Shown: one piece after another, positions 51,830 to 60,536 of the stretch
Layout of the letters: each line of letters opens with the position of its first letter
How positions within the stretch are numbered: position 1 is the stretch's first letter
NCBI RefSeq assembly: GCF_022698165.1
Contig: NZ_JALDAY010000007.1
Span: forward strand, 372,001-436,000
Source: Streptomyces cylindrosporus
Lineage (GTDB): Bacteria; Actinomycetota; Actinomycetes; Streptomycetales; Streptomycetaceae
DNA: 64,000 nucleotides
Reading direction: 5' to 3'
The notes under the pieces: generated by a model
Databases searched by the model: none
What the model was told of the DNA's origin: nothing
What the model saw: only the letters and a program-made list of their open reading frames with translations
Program-made: the position numbers and the translations under genes

Positions 51830-52831
51830 ATGAAAGAGCTGGCGGGACGGCTGACCGCGCTGGATCCGGACGCGGGCGCCGCGGTGCAGGTCATCTCCTA
51901 CTTCGACCGGCTGGCCGACACCAGGGCCGGGCTGGAGGCCCTGGTGCGCGGCGCGGCCGTGCTGGCGGGATGCCCGGCACGGCTCGTCGACGCCGGGCGG
52001 CGTGTGCGGGTGCGTGTCGAGCCGGACGGGACGAGGAGGGACGCCGAGGGTCCGCCGGACGCCGACTGGCCGTGCGCCGCGCTGGAGCCCGGGGGCGTTC
52101 CGGCGCTGTGGCTGGAGCGCACGGGCAGTGAGCCGAGTGTCGTCGACGCGGTGATCCTGGAGCGGGCCGCGGGTGCGATACGGCTGGTGCTGGATCGCAC
52201 CCGCGGCCGTGCCCCGTCCTCCCCCGCCGACGACCCGGCGCTGGTGGAGGCGCTGCTGGACGTCACGACGCCCGAACCGGCCCGGCTGCACGCGGCCCGC
52301 GGCCTCGGCATCGACACCGCCGACCCGGCCGTACGGGTCCGTGCGCTGGCCCCGTCCGACGGGCGGCCGCGCGTCCTGCCCGCCGGGGCGGAACTTCCGG
52401 CGGGGCGGCTCGGCGTGGGGCCCGCGGTCGCGGTGCTCGACCTGCCGGGCTCCCTGGCCGCCGCGCGCACGGCCCTGCGCTTCACGGCCGAGGGCACCGC
52501 GCAGGACCCCGGGCCTCGGGTGGTCCACGCCGACGAGCTCGGCGGGATCGCGCTCCTCGCCGACCTGGTCGCGCCCGGTGCCGAGCCGCCGCCGGACGTA
52601 CGAGCCGTCGAGGCGGCCGCCGCGGCGGTGCCCGGCATGCTGGCCACGCTGCACGCCGTCGCCGCGACGGCCAGTCAGCGGGCGGCGGCCGCGGAGATCA
52701 ACGTGCACCACTCCACGCTCCAGGACCGGTTGACCCAGGCCGAACACCTGCTGGGCTGGCCACTGCGCACCCCGCAGGGCCGCCTGCGGCTCCAACTGGC
52801 CCTGACCATGCGACACTTGGCCCGCCCCTGA
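51830..52831 (+). CDS. PucR/CdaR-type regulator
   Basis: A 333-residue regulator with a C-terminal PucR-type helix-turn-helix (AAAEINVHHSTLQDRLTQAE, about residue 285, then LGWPLRTPQGRLRLQLALT). The middle part resembles the GGDEF-like sensor domain of CdaR proteins but without recognisable motifs. The N terminus has a GAF-like character (LEALVRGAAVLAGCPARLVD). ATG 51830 is the best start. It follows the hydrolase gene by 115 bp and may regulate it. Confidence 0.86.
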   Translation: MKELAGRLTALDPDAGAAVQVISYFDRLADTRAGLEALVRGAAVLAGCPARLVDAGRRVRVRVEPDGTRRDAEGPPDADWPCAALEPGGVPALWLERTGSEPSVVDAVILERAAGAIRLVLDRTRGRAPSSPADDPALVEALLDVTTPEPARLHAARGLGIDTADPAVRVRALAPSDGRPRVLPAGAELPAGRLGVGPAVAVLDLPGSLAAARTALRFTAEGTAQDPGPRVVHADELGGIALLADLVAPGAEPPPDVRAVEAAAAAVPGMLATLHAVAATASQRAAAAEINVHHSTLQDRLTQAEHLLGWPLRTPQGRLRLQLALTMRHLARP

Positions 52832-52874
52832 CCCACACCGACGCGCAGTCCCGGCACTCCGCCGTCAGCCGGCC

Positions 52875-53228
52875 TCAGTTGAACTCGTGCACGACCTCGA
52901 TCTCGCCGACGATGTGGGCGTTGAACTCGTCGAGTTCCTCGGCGGGCACCCACAGTTCGAGGATCGTCTCGCCACCGGCCTGCTGGACGGGGTACCGGCT
53001 CAGGAACTCCGTGTCGACCTCGAAGCGGGTCACGTACCCGGCGCCGTCGTGCTTGACGTTCCAGTCCCGCGCGATCTTGACGGCGTACTCCTCGTTGAGC
53101 ACCGGATAGAAGATCGGCTGCTCGGGCAGACGAGGCGGCCAGGCGCGCCAGTCGAGCTCGCGGACCAGGTCCAGTTCCTTGGGGCCGGTGGGCCGCCAGA
53201 GGGTCGTCGTGGGGCGGGGGCTGATCAT
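52875..53228 (-). CDS. Conserved hypothetical protein
   Basis: A 117-residue compact protein widely conserved in streptomycetes (starts with LWRPTGPKELDLV after eight residues; LPEQPIFYPVLNEEYAVKIA at about 34). Some databases label relatives ADP-ribosylation/crystallin J1, but nothing in this short sequence supports that reaction. It lies 9 bp downstream of the 2'-5' RNA ligase-like gene on the same strand, so they are probably co-transcribed. Confidence 0.78.
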   Translation of the reverse strand: MISPRPTTTLWRPTGPKELDLVRELDWRAWPPRLPEQPIFYPVLNEEYAVKIARDWNVKHDGAGYVTRFEVDTEFLSRYPVQQAGGETILELWVPAEELDEFNAHIVGEIEVVHEFN

Positions 53229-53237
53229 GGGGTCACC

Positions 53238-53780
53238 CTATGCGTGGTCCCGGCGGAGGGTGAAGGTCGCTCGGTGGGTCCATTCGGTGCCGTCGTAGGC
53301 GACCAGGTCGACCGTCGAGACGTGAGCCGTGACGGGGAGGTGGGCGCGGAGGGTCGTCGCGAGGTCGGCCAGGACGTCGTCGGCCTGGCCCTGGGCGATC
53401 GTCAGGTGCGGGACGGGCTCGTACTTGCCGCCGTACGGCGGGGTCTGCGGCCAGCGTTCGACGATCGCCTCCGTCAGGCGGCGGAAGGGGGCTTCCGGGT
53501 CCGGGGCCAGGTACAGCACGCCCGGGAAGCGGCCCAACCTCTCGAAGCTCACGTCGAAGGAGCTGTGGCGTCCGATCACCTCGGCCAGGGCGTCGCACGC
53601 GGCGGTGTCGATCAGGTCCGCGTGGAGGAAGGGGAAGAGCACCGTCACGTGGGCCGGGACACCCGCGCGGGCCGCTGGGTCGTAGCGCTCGCGCCAGGTC
53701 CGGACCGCCGGTTCGGCCTCGGGGATCCGCACGACGAGGGCCGATTGTCCTGCCACGAAGCCACTGGAATCGTTCGTCAC
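53238..53780 (-). CDS. 2'-5' RNA ligase-family (2H phosphoesterase) protein
   Basis: A 180-residue 2H phosphoesterase. The two catalytic HxT motifs are clear: HVTVLFPF (about residue 44) and HLTIAQG (about 123). Such enzymes act as cyclic phosphodiesterases on nucleotides or RNA ends. GTG 53780 is the start; on the minus strand a TATACA box (53792-53787) lies 6 nt before it, so the transcript is probably leaderless. It is divergent from a MarR gene. Confidence 0.9.
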   Translation of the reverse strand: MTNDSSGFVAGQSALVVRIPEAEPAVRTWRERYDPAARAGVPAHVTVLFPFLHADLIDTAACDALAEVIGRHSSFDVSFERLGRFPGVLYLAPDPEAPFRRLTEAIVERWPQTPPYGGKYEPVPHLTIAQGQADDVLADLATTLRAHLPVTAHVSTVDLVAYDGTEWTHRATFTLRRDHA

Positions 53781-53898
53781 CGTATGTGTATAGCAAGCGG
53801 AGGCAGGAGGCAGTGGTTGCGTACGCCGTTTACACGCCCTCGCCCACTATTTCAACCATGGCCTATCCTGGATCCCAGCCACTCGGGACGGAGGACCC

Positions 53899-54357
53899 AT
53901 GACCGCGACAGATCCGGCGCTCACCGCGCTCGCCTCGGGCTGGTCCGCCCTCTCGCTGCTGCACGGCCGGATCGAGGCCCACATCGAGCGGGCCCTGCAG
54001 GCGAAGCACGATCTGAGCGTCAGGGAGTACTCGCTGCTGGACGTGCTGAGCCGACAGCACGACGGGGACGGCGGGCATCTGCAGATGAAGCAGGTCGCCG
54101 ACGCGGTCGTACTGAGCCAGAGCGCCACGACCCGGCTGGTCACCCGCCTCGAGGACCGCGGACTGCTCACCCGGTACCTGTGCCCGACGGACCGCCGCGG
54201 CATCTACACCAACGTCACCGAGTCCGGCTTCAAGCTGCTCGAAGAGGCCCGCCCGACCAACGAGGCGGCCCTGCGCGAGGCCCTCGACGCGGCCGCCCGG
54301 AACCCGGAGCTGGCCCCCCTCGTCAAGGCGGTCGAGGCGATCCGCATTCCCGCGTAG
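53899..54357 (+). CDS. MarR-family regulator
   Basis: A 152-residue MarR protein: KQVADAVVLSQSATTRLVTRLEDRG around residues 56-80 is the helix-turn-helix (recognition helix SQSATTRLVTRLE) and YLCPTDRRGIYTNVTESG the wing. ATG 53899 follows GGACGGAGGA. It lies 179 bp upstream of an MFS transporter on the same strand; dyads at the MFS promoter are its probable target. Confidence 0.91.
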   Translation: MTATDPALTALASGWSALSLLHGRIEAHIERALQAKHDLSVREYSLLDVLSRQHDGDGGHLQMKQVADAVVLSQSATTRLVTRLEDRGLLTRYLCPTDRRGIYTNVTESGFKLLEEARPTNEAALREALDAAARNPELAPLVKAVEAIRIPA

Positions 54358-54461
54358 CCCGCCCCCCAAGGCTGGATGTCCCGTAGAGCCGTAGAGCCGT
54401 AGGACACCCCTGCACGCACGCTTGCAGACGACGGCTATCCGCTACCTCCGCTCACTACGGC

Positions 54462-54507
54462 TTGCATTTATACGGCGTCTGCAACTATTGTCTACGCTTG
54501 TAAGCGT
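54462..54507 (+). promoter_or_regulatory. Promoter and dyads of the MFS/aldo-keto reductase operon
   Basis: TTGCAT (54462-54467), an 18-bp spacer and TATTGT (54486-54491) form a promoter; the dyad ACGCTT-GT-AAGCGT (54494-54507) lies at the expected start. A second inverted repeat, TTGCAGACG (54422-54430)/CGTCTGCAA (54476-54484), brackets the promoter with 45 bp between arms. It fits control by the upstream MarR protein. Confidence 0.6.
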
Positions 54508-54536
54508 CACACGCAATCCTCTGGAAGGTTCTCCCC

Positions 54537-55748
54537 ATGCCTCTCGCCCTTCTGGCCCTGGCCATCGGGGCCTTCGGGATCGGCACCACCGAGTTCGTGA
54601 TCATGGGTGTGCTGCCCGAGGTCGCGGGCGACTTCGGCGTCTCCATCCCCACCGCGGGCTGGCTGGTCTCCGGATACGCCCTCGGCGTCGTCTTCGGCGC
54701 ACCCCTGCTGACCGTGCTGGGCACCAAGGTCTCCCGCAAGAAGATGCTCATGTTCCTGATGGGCGTGTTCGTGGTGGGCAACACCCTGTCGGCACTGGCC
54801 CCCGTCTTCGGCGTGATGCTGATCGGCCGGGTGATCGCCTCGCTCGCGCACGGCGCGTTCTTCGGGATCGGTTCGGTCGTCGCGGCCGATCTGGTCGCCC
54901 CGGAGAAGAAGGCCTCCGCGATCTCCCTGATGTTCACCGGTCTGACCGTCGCCAACATCGTGGGCGTGCCGCTGGGCACGTACGTCGGCCAGGCCGCCGG
55001 CTGGCGGGTCACCTTCGCCGGTGTCGCCGCGCTCGGGATCGTCGGCCTCCTCGGCGTGGCCCGGCTGGTGCCCGAGTCGGGCCGGCCGGAGAGCCACACG
55101 ATCCGCACCGAGTTCGCCGCCTTCCGCAACGTCCAGGTGTGGCTCGCGATGGCGATGACCGTCCTGGGCTACGGCGGTGTCTTCGCCGCGATCACCTACA
55201 TCACGCCGATGATGACCGAGGTCGCCGGCTACTCCGCCGGCGCGGTCACCTGGCTGCTGGTCCTGTTCGGCATCGGGATGTTCCTGGGCAACCTGGTGGG
55301 CGGCCGGTTCGCCGACCGTGCGCTGATGCCCATGCTGTTCACCGCGCTCGGCGCGCTGTCGGCGGCGCTGCTGCTGTTCACGGCCACCGCCCACGACAAG
55401 GTTCTGGCCGCGGTCACCCTGACGGTGATCGGCGCCCTGGGCTTCGCCACCGTGCCCCCGCTGCAGAAGTGGGTGCTCGACCAGGCCTCGGCCGCCCCGA
55501 CCCTGGCGTCCGCCGCCAACATCGGCGCCTTCAACCTGGGCAACGCGCTGGCCGCCTGGCTGGGCGGCGTCGTGATCTCCGCCGGGCTCGGCTACACCTC
55601 CCCCAGCTGGATCGGTGCCCTCCTGTCCGGGACCGCGCTGCTGCTGTCGTTCCTGGCCGCGTTCCTGGACCGCCGCACCCGCCCGGCCGGCCGGGTCGTG
55701 ACCGCGCCCGCGGCGGCCGAGCACACCCCGGCCGCTGCCCGGCACTGA
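54537..55748 (+). CDS. MFS transporter (AraJ/CmlR-like)
   Basis: A 403-residue MFS exporter with 12 helices; LLALAIGAFGIGTTEFVIMGV at the N terminus is the signature of the AraJ/chloramphenicol-efflux subgroup, followed by GWLVSGYALGVVFGAPLLT. It exports sugars or drugs. ATG 54537 follows GGAAGG. An aldo-keto reductase follows at 28 bp, and a MarR gene precedes it, so the trio is probably a xenobiotic-response unit (inference). Confidence 0.91.
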   Translation: MPLALLALAIGAFGIGTTEFVIMGVLPEVAGDFGVSIPTAGWLVSGYALGVVFGAPLLTVLGTKVSRKKMLMFLMGVFVVGNTLSALAPVFGVMLIGRVIASLAHGAFFGIGSVVAADLVAPEKKASAISLMFTGLTVANIVGVPLGTYVGQAAGWRVTFAGVAALGIVGLLGVARLVPESGRPESHTIRTEFAAFRNVQVWLAMAMTVLGYGGVFAAITYITPMMTEVAGYSAGAVTWLLVLFGIGMFLGNLVGGRFADRALMPMLFTALGALSAALLLFTATAHDKVLAAVTLTVIGALGFATVPPLQKWVLDQASAAPTLASAANIGAFNLGNALAAWLGGVVISAGLGYTSPSWIGALLSGTALLLSFLAAFLDRRTRPAGRVVTAPAAAEHTPAAARH

Positions 55749-55776
55749 CTGTCAACTCGCAAAGAAAGCAAGGCAC

Positions 55777-56598
55777 ATGACCACTCCGACCGTCACCCTC
55801 AACAACGGCGTCGAGATCCCCCAGCTCGGCTTCGGCGTCTTCCAGGTCCCCGACGCCGAGACCACCGCCGCGGTCACCGCGGCCCTGGAGGCCGGCTACC
55901 GCAGCATCGACACCGCCGCGATCTACGGCAACGAGACGGGCGTCGGCGCCGCCCTCGCCGCCTCGGGCATCGCCCGCGAGGACCTGTTCGTCACCACCAA
56001 GCTGTGGAACGCGGACCAGGGGTACGACGCCACGCTCCGGGCCTTCGACACGAGCCTCGGCAAGCTGGGCCTGGACCATGTCGACCTGTACCTGATCCAC
56101 TGGCCCACGCCGGCCCGCGACCTGTACCGGGAGTCCTGGCGGGCCATCGAGAAGCTGGCGGCCGACGGGCGGATCCGGGCCGCCGGTGTCTCCAACTTCC
56201 AGCCCGCGCATCTGCGCCGGCTGCTGGAGGGGAGCTCCCTGGTGCCGGCCGTCAACCAGATCGAGCTGCACCCCGGCCTCCAGCAGCGCGAACTGCGCGC
56301 CCTGCACGCCGAGTCGGGCATCGCCACCGAGGCCTGGAGCCCGCTGGCCCAGGGCGCGGTCCTCGACGACCCGGCGATCACCGCCATCGCCGAACGGCAC
56401 GGGAAGTCGCCTGCCCAGGTGGTGCTGCGCTGGCACCTTCAGCTCGGCAACATCGTGATCCCGAAGTCGGTCACGCCCGCGCGTATCCGCGAGAACATCG
56501 ACGTCTTCGACTTCGCCCTGGCGGACGAGGAGATGACCGCGATCGCCGGGCTGGACCGCGGTCTGCGCACCGGGCCTGACCCCGACACCCTCAACTGA
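55777..56598 (+). CDS. Aldo/keto reductase
   Basis: A 273-residue NADPH-dependent aldo-keto reductase of the 2,5-diketo-gluconate reductase type. The catalytic tetrad is visible: Asp and Tyr in SIDTAAIYGNE (about residue 45-50), Lys in VTTKLWN (about 74) and His in LIHWPTP (about 107). The cofactor-binding C-terminal motif is IPKSVTPARIREN. It lies in an operon with the MFS exporter. It overlaps the convergent dehydrogenase gene by 8 bp. Confidence 0.93.
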   Translation: MTTPTVTLNNGVEIPQLGFGVFQVPDAETTAAVTAALEAGYRSIDTAAIYGNETGVGAALAASGIAREDLFVTTKLWNADQGYDATLRAFDTSLGKLGLDHVDLYLIHWPTPARDLYRESWRAIEKLAADGRIRAAGVSNFQPAHLRRLLEGSSLVPAVNQIELHPGLQQRELRALHAESGIATEAWSPLAQGAVLDDPAITAIAERHGKSPAQVVLRWHLQLGNIVIPKSVTPARIRENIDVFDFALADEEMTAIAGLDRGLRTGPDPDTLN

Positions 56599-57421
56599 CC
56601 GTCGGGCGCTGCTGGTTCATCAGGGCGAGCGCGGCCCCGGCGGCCGAGGTGACGATCTCCGCCTCGGCCCCGGCGGCCGCGGCCACGTCGGTGACCAGCC
56701 GGACGTCCTTGCGCAGCAGGGGCGCGGCGTGGGCGCCGAACCCGTCCAGGGTGCCGCCGGCGGCCGCAACCCGGTCCATCGCGAAGCTGCCCGCGCTGCC
56801 GTTCGCGAGGACCTGGGCCAACGCGGCCTGGTCGATGGCGAGTTCGCGTCCCAGGGCGAGGGTGTCGGCGGCGGTGGCCAGGTTGGCCGTGAACAGCACG
56901 TTGTTCAGCAGCTTGGCCAACTGGCCGGTGCCCACCGGGCCCATGTGGACGACCGGGTCGCCGTAGGTGGCGAACACCGGACGGCAGTAGGCCACCGTGC
57001 CGGGCTCGCCGCCCACCATCACCACCAGCCGGCCCTCGGCCGCGGCCGGCCCTCCCCCGCTGACCGGTGCGTCGATCAGCGTGACGCCGTAGGCCCGCGC
57101 GCGGTCGGCGAGCCGGCGGCAGGTGTCGGGGTGGACGGTGCTGTGCACGGCGATCACCCCGCCCTTGCGCAGACCGGCCAGGACTCCGTGCTCGCCGGTG
57201 AGCACCTCCTCGACGTCCGCGTCGTCGACGACGCACACGCACACCAGGTCGCTGTTCCCCGCCAGTTCGGCGGGAGAGGCGGCCCGCTCGGCGGGCGTGT
57301 CCGCGAAGGGGACGAGGCTCGCGGGGCGGCGGGCCCACAGGGTCGTGTCGTGGCCCGCGTCGATGATCCGGCGGGCCATGGGGCCGCCCTGACTGCCCAG
57401 TCCGATGAAACCGACGCGCAT
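56591..57421 (-). CDS. Beta-hydroxyacid dehydrogenase family oxidoreductase (last gene of catabolic operon)
   Basis: A 276-residue NAD(P)-dependent dehydrogenase of the 3-hydroxyisobutyrate/6-phosphogluconate superfamily: nucleotide loop GFIGLGSQGGPMARRI at the N terminus, the substrate-site DAPVSGGGPAA (about residue 116) and the catalytic-Lys helix GQLAKLLNNVLF (about 166). It oxidises a beta-hydroxy acid; the substrate is unknown. The ATG shares one base with the DoxX stop. It is a paralogue of the first gene of the same operon (63060-63875). Confidence 0.9.
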   Translation of the reverse strand: MRVGFIGLGSQGGPMARRIIDAGHDTTLWARRPASLVPFADTPAERAASPAELAGNSDLVCVCVVDDADVEEVLTGEHGVLAGLRKGGVIAVHSTVHPDTCRRLADRARAYGVTLIDAPVSGGGPAAAEGRLVVMVGGEPGTVAYCRPVFATYGDPVVHMGPVGTGQLAKLLNNVLFTANLATAADTLALGRELAIDQAALAQVLANGSAGSFAMDRVAAAGGTLDGFGAHAAPLLRKDVRLVTDVAAAAGAEAEIVTSAAGAALALMNQQRPTVS

Positions 57422-57960
57422 CAACCGGCCTCCTGCTCGACGGGGTTCGGGGTGGGTGCCGGTCGCGGGGCGGGCTTCGGGCGCCAGAACGTGGCGAGCA
57501 GACCGGCGGTCGCGACCACGCCCACGCCGAGCGCGATACCGCCGCCCGCCCAGCCGGTCACGTCGATGCCGGCCGCCTCGTCGAGCGACGCGCCGCCCGG
57601 GCCCAGTACCGCCAGCGCGAGGGCCACGACGGCGAGCGTGAGGACGTACTCGTAACCCTCTTTGAAGACGAAGAATCCGTTGGGGCGGTGGGCCAGGAGG
57701 CCGGCGACCAGCATCACCGAGACGACGGCCGCGCAGGCCAGCGGGGTGAACAGGCCGGCCAGGAGGAGGGCGCCCGCGCCGACCTCGGTGAGCACGCTCA
57801 GCCAGGCCTGCAGGGTGCCGTGGGTGAGGCCCAGGCCGGTGAACCAGCGGGCGGTGCCCGCGATGCGGCCGCCGCCGCGCCAGTGGTTGAGGCCGTGCGC
57901 GATCATGACCACGCCCAGGACCAGCCGCAGCAGCAGTGCGACGGCATCCGTCTCGTTCAT
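57421..57960 (-). CDS. DoxX-family membrane protein
   Basis: A 179-residue membrane protein with four to five helices; LLLRLVLGVVMIAHGLNHW (about residues 8-26) and the following basic GGGRIAGTARWF are typical of DoxX/DoxD-like proteins. It may take part in electron transfer or redox protection in the membrane. Its start overlaps the stop of the hydrolase gene (ATGA, 57957-57960), and it is enclosed between enzyme genes of the catabolic operon. Confidence 0.87.
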   Translation of the reverse strand: MNETDAVALLLRLVLGVVMIAHGLNHWRGGGRIAGTARWFTGLGLTHGTLQAWLSVLTEVGAGALLLAGLFTPLACAAVVSVMLVAGLLAHRPNGFFVFKEGYEYVLTLAVVALALAVLGPGGASLDEAAGIDVTGWAGGGIALGVGVVATAGLLATFWRPKPAPRPAPTPNPVEQEAG

Positions 57961-58862
57961 CCCGCTCTCCCTTGTCGTGGGGGTGCGGCGATGTCGGCCT
58001 CCCGGGTCACCGCGCACTCCTCCGCGAACGACAGCACCTTCAGGTGGTAGGCCCGGGCCGAGTGCCCGAGGCTCAGATTGTGCCCGCTGTCGGGCTGTTC
58101 ATTGACCCTCACTCGAGGCGAGGCGGTGAACAGGGAGGCGATGTCGGCCAGGGCCTCGGGGCCCGAGCTCCACACCTCCTCGTGCTCGCCGAGGCTGAAC
58201 TGCACGGGGACGCGCACGCGCGCCGCCAGTTCCGGGAACTCGTACCGCCAGCCGCGGGCCGCGGACTCGTAGGCGGGCGAGGCGGCGGCGATGCTCGCGC
58301 CGCCGTACACCTCGGGCGGATACAACTCCCCTGTTCCCCACAGTGCTTGGCGCAGGCGGTCGCGCGCCCGGAGCAGGTCCTTGTCGCCGAGTTCAAGGAA
58401 GGCCACCGAGCGCGGGTGGTGGTGTCGTCCGGTGCCGGCGATCTCCAGTCCCAGCAGCCCGTGGCCGCGCGGGTCCGCGGCCATCCGCACGGCGAGTTCG
58501 CTGCCCGCCGAGTGGGCCAGCACGAACACGCCCGCCCCGGTGGGGCGGGAGCGGAGGAGACGGTCCAGGGCCGCGTAGGCGAGGTCGACCCGCCGTGCGG
58601 GGTCGGTGAGTTCGCGGGCGGCGGGCAGTGAGGCGCCGTAGCCGGGGCGGTCCAGGGCGACGACGGTGAAGCCGAGGGCGACGCCGGTGCGCAGCAGGGA
58701 GAGCCGTGGGTGGCCCGGGCAGTCGAAGTAGGCGGAGTCGGTCGCGCCGCCGTGCAGGGCGAGGACGACGGCCCGGGGATCGCGGGCCCAACTCGCCCGG
58801 TACGACAGCGGGATGCCGTCGACGTCGACCACGCCGGGCACCACGGGACGGCTGTCGGTCAC
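57957..58862 (-). CDS. Alpha/beta hydrolase
   Basis: A 301-residue alpha/beta hydrolase. The oxyanion region is LALHGGATDS (about residue 32), the nucleophile elbow AHSAGS (about 117), and the His in DSGHNLS (about 267); an acidic triad member is likely near GEHEEV. It would cleave a C-C or ester bond in the catabolic pathway. The GTG start lies in the stop of the thiolase-like gene (GTGA), and its stop overlaps the DoxX start. Confidence 0.88.
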   Translation of the reverse strand: MTDSRPVVPGVVDVDGIPLSYRASWARDPRAVVLALHGGATDSAYFDCPGHPRLSLLRTGVALGFTVVALDRPGYGASLPAARELTDPARRVDLAYAALDRLLRSRPTGAGVFVLAHSAGSELAVRMAADPRGHGLLGLEIAGTGRHHHPRSVAFLELGDKDLLRARDRLRQALWGTGELYPPEVYGGASIAAASPAYESAARGWRYEFPELAARVRVPVQFSLGEHEEVWSSGPEALADIASLFTASPRVRVNEQPDSGHNLSLGHSARAYHLKVLSFAEECAVTREADIAAPPRQGRAG

Positions 58863-60520
58863 GTGTCCGTCCTGAGGAGCAGGACCCCGCTGGGCGCGAG
58901 TCCGCCGGTGCTGACCACCGCGACCCGCGCCCCGGGCACCTGGCGGGGCCCGCCCTCGCCGCGCAGCTGGACCATCGCCTCGTGGACGAGTCCCATGCCG
59001 TGGGTGCGGCCGTGCGAGAGCTGGCCGCCGTGGGTGTTGAGGGGCAGTACGCCGTCGCGGGCGATGTTCTTGCCGCCGTCCAGGAAGTCCTTCGCCTCGC
59101 CGATGCCACAGAAGCCCAACGCCTCTATCCAGGAAAGGCAGTTGAAGGAGAAGCCGTCGTAGAGCTCGGCGACGTCGACGTCGGCGGGGCGCAGCGAGGT
59201 GCGGGTCCACAGGTGGGCGGACTGGCCGACGGTCTGGGGTTCGTGGGTGAGGGTGCTCTGGTCCCATTCGACGCGCTCGACTAGCTGGGTGCCGACGGCC
59301 TCGACGAGGACGGGCGGCTTGGCGAGGTCGCGTGTGGTGTCGACGGCCGAGACGACGACGGCCACGGCTCCGTCGCAGGGCACGTCGCAGTCGTAGAGGC
59401 CGAAGGGTGTGGTGATGGACCGGGCGGTGAGGTAGTCGTCCATCGTCATCGGGTCGCGGTAGATCGCGGTGGGGTTCAGGGCCGCGTTGGCGCGCTGGTT
59501 GAGGGCGATCCAGCCGAGGGTCTCGCGGGTGGTGCCGTAGCGGTGCATGTGGCGCTGGGCGTTCTGGGCCAGGGTGTGGGCGGCGGAGGTGGCGCCGAAG
59601 GGCTTGAGCCAGCCGGGGTCCCCGCCGGCGGGCAGCGGGATCCTGCCCTGCTTGACGAGTTCGCCGTAGGTCGACTCCCACACGGTGCGGAAGCACAGCA
59701 CGTGCCGGGCGAGGCCGCCGGCCACCGCCAGCATCGCCGCGACCAGGGAGCCGCCCGGGCCGAAGGTCTCGCTGCCGCCGTTGTACCAGGTGGGGCGGAT
59801 GCCGAGGGCCGACTCCAGGGCGAGGACGCCGCCTTCGGCGAAGCCGCCGAAGGAGCCTGCTCCCGGGTAGGCGGCGAGGCCGTCGATGTCGTCCAGGGTG
59901 AGGCCGGCGTCGGCGACGGCGGCCTTGCAGGCCTGGACCGTGAGGGAGAGCGGGGGAACCATCAGGCGGCGGCCGATCGGGGAGGCGCCGACGCCGGTGA
60001 GGGCGGCCTTGTCCTCGAACTTCTCCGTGGTGAGCACGGGCCGGATGTGCCGCCGCACCTGGTCGGGTTCGACCTCGTCGGCGGGCAGCGGGGCCGGCTC
60101 CCCCTGTTCGGCCGTGGGCCGGAACAGCGGCAGCCACACCTCGCCGGCCTGCTCGAAGACGACCTCCATGCGCATGCCGAGGGCGAGTTCGCCGGGGTCG
60201 CACTCGACCGTGTTGGTGGTGAGGCGGATGCGCGGGTCGTCTTCGAGGGCGACCTGGGCGACGACGTACGGGGAGGGCAGGCCGGGCGCGCTGAAGCGGT
60301 GGCTGACGGTGAAGCCGATGAGGGTCGCGTACCCGGAGACGGCCCGTACGCCCATCTCCTGTGCGCGGCAGTACCGGCAGACGGGCTGCGGCGGGTGGAT
60401 CAGGGAACTGCACGAGGTGCACTCCTGGATGCGCAGCCGGCCGTCCGCCCCCGACGTCCAGAAGAACTCGTTCTGGTCGGTGATCAGGGGCAGCGGGCGT
60501 CCTGGGTTTGCGGCCACCAC
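58859..60520 (-). CDS. DUF35 Zn-ribbon/OB-fold protein fused to a thiolase-like (Ltp2-type) domain
   Basis: A 553-residue fusion. Residues about 15-130 hold a rubredoxin-like zinc ribbon (CTSCSSLIHPPQPVCRYC) and an OB fold; residues about 165-553 are an SCP-x thiolase-like fold. The usual thiolase nucleophile Cys is absent (the site reads NGGSETFGPGG) and the HDCFS motif is replaced by LYDGFSFN, with Tyr for His, as in the steroid retro-aldolase Ltp2. I therefore favour a retro-aldolase that acts on an acyl-CoA; a ketoacyl-CoA thiolase is less likely. Start GTG 60520 (or 60517) follows AGGAGAGG. Confidence 0.82.
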   Translation of the reverse strand: MVAANPGRPLPLITDQNEFFWTSGADGRLRIQECTSCSSLIHPPQPVCRYCRAQEMGVRAVSGYATLIGFTVSHRFSAPGLPSPYVVAQVALEDDPRIRLTTNTVECDPGELALGMRMEVVFEQAGEVWLPLFRPTAEQGEPAPLPADEVEPDQVRRHIRPVLTTEKFEDKAALTGVGASPIGRRLMVPPLSLTVQACKAAVADAGLTLDDIDGLAAYPGAGSFGGFAEGGVLALESALGIRPTWYNGGSETFGPGGSLVAAMLAVAGGLARHVLCFRTVWESTYGELVKQGRIPLPAGGDPGWLKPFGATSAAHTLAQNAQRHMHRYGTTRETLGWIALNQRANAALNPTAIYRDPMTMDDYLTARSITTPFGLYDCDVPCDGAVAVVVSAVDTTRDLAKPPVLVEAVGTQLVERVEWDQSTLTHEPQTVGQSAHLWTRTSLRPADVDVAELYDGFSFNCLSWIEALGFCGIGEAKDFLDGGKNIARDGVLPLNTHGGQLSHGRTHGMGLVHEAMVQLRGEGGPRQVPGARVAVVSTGGLAPSGVLLLRTDT

Positions 60521-60536
60521 TCGTCCTCTCCTGTGT

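Noticed and set aside
54382..54405. CGTAGAGC repeated twice plus a partial copy after the MarR gene
   Set aside because: It is a very short repeat, within a weak GGATGTCC/GGACACC hairpin; it may be part of a terminator but is not strong enough to call.
58859..60520. Acetyl-CoA acetyltransferase (true thiolase) annotation for the fusion protein
   Set aside because: The nucleophilic cysteine and the catalytic His of thiolases are not present at the expected places.
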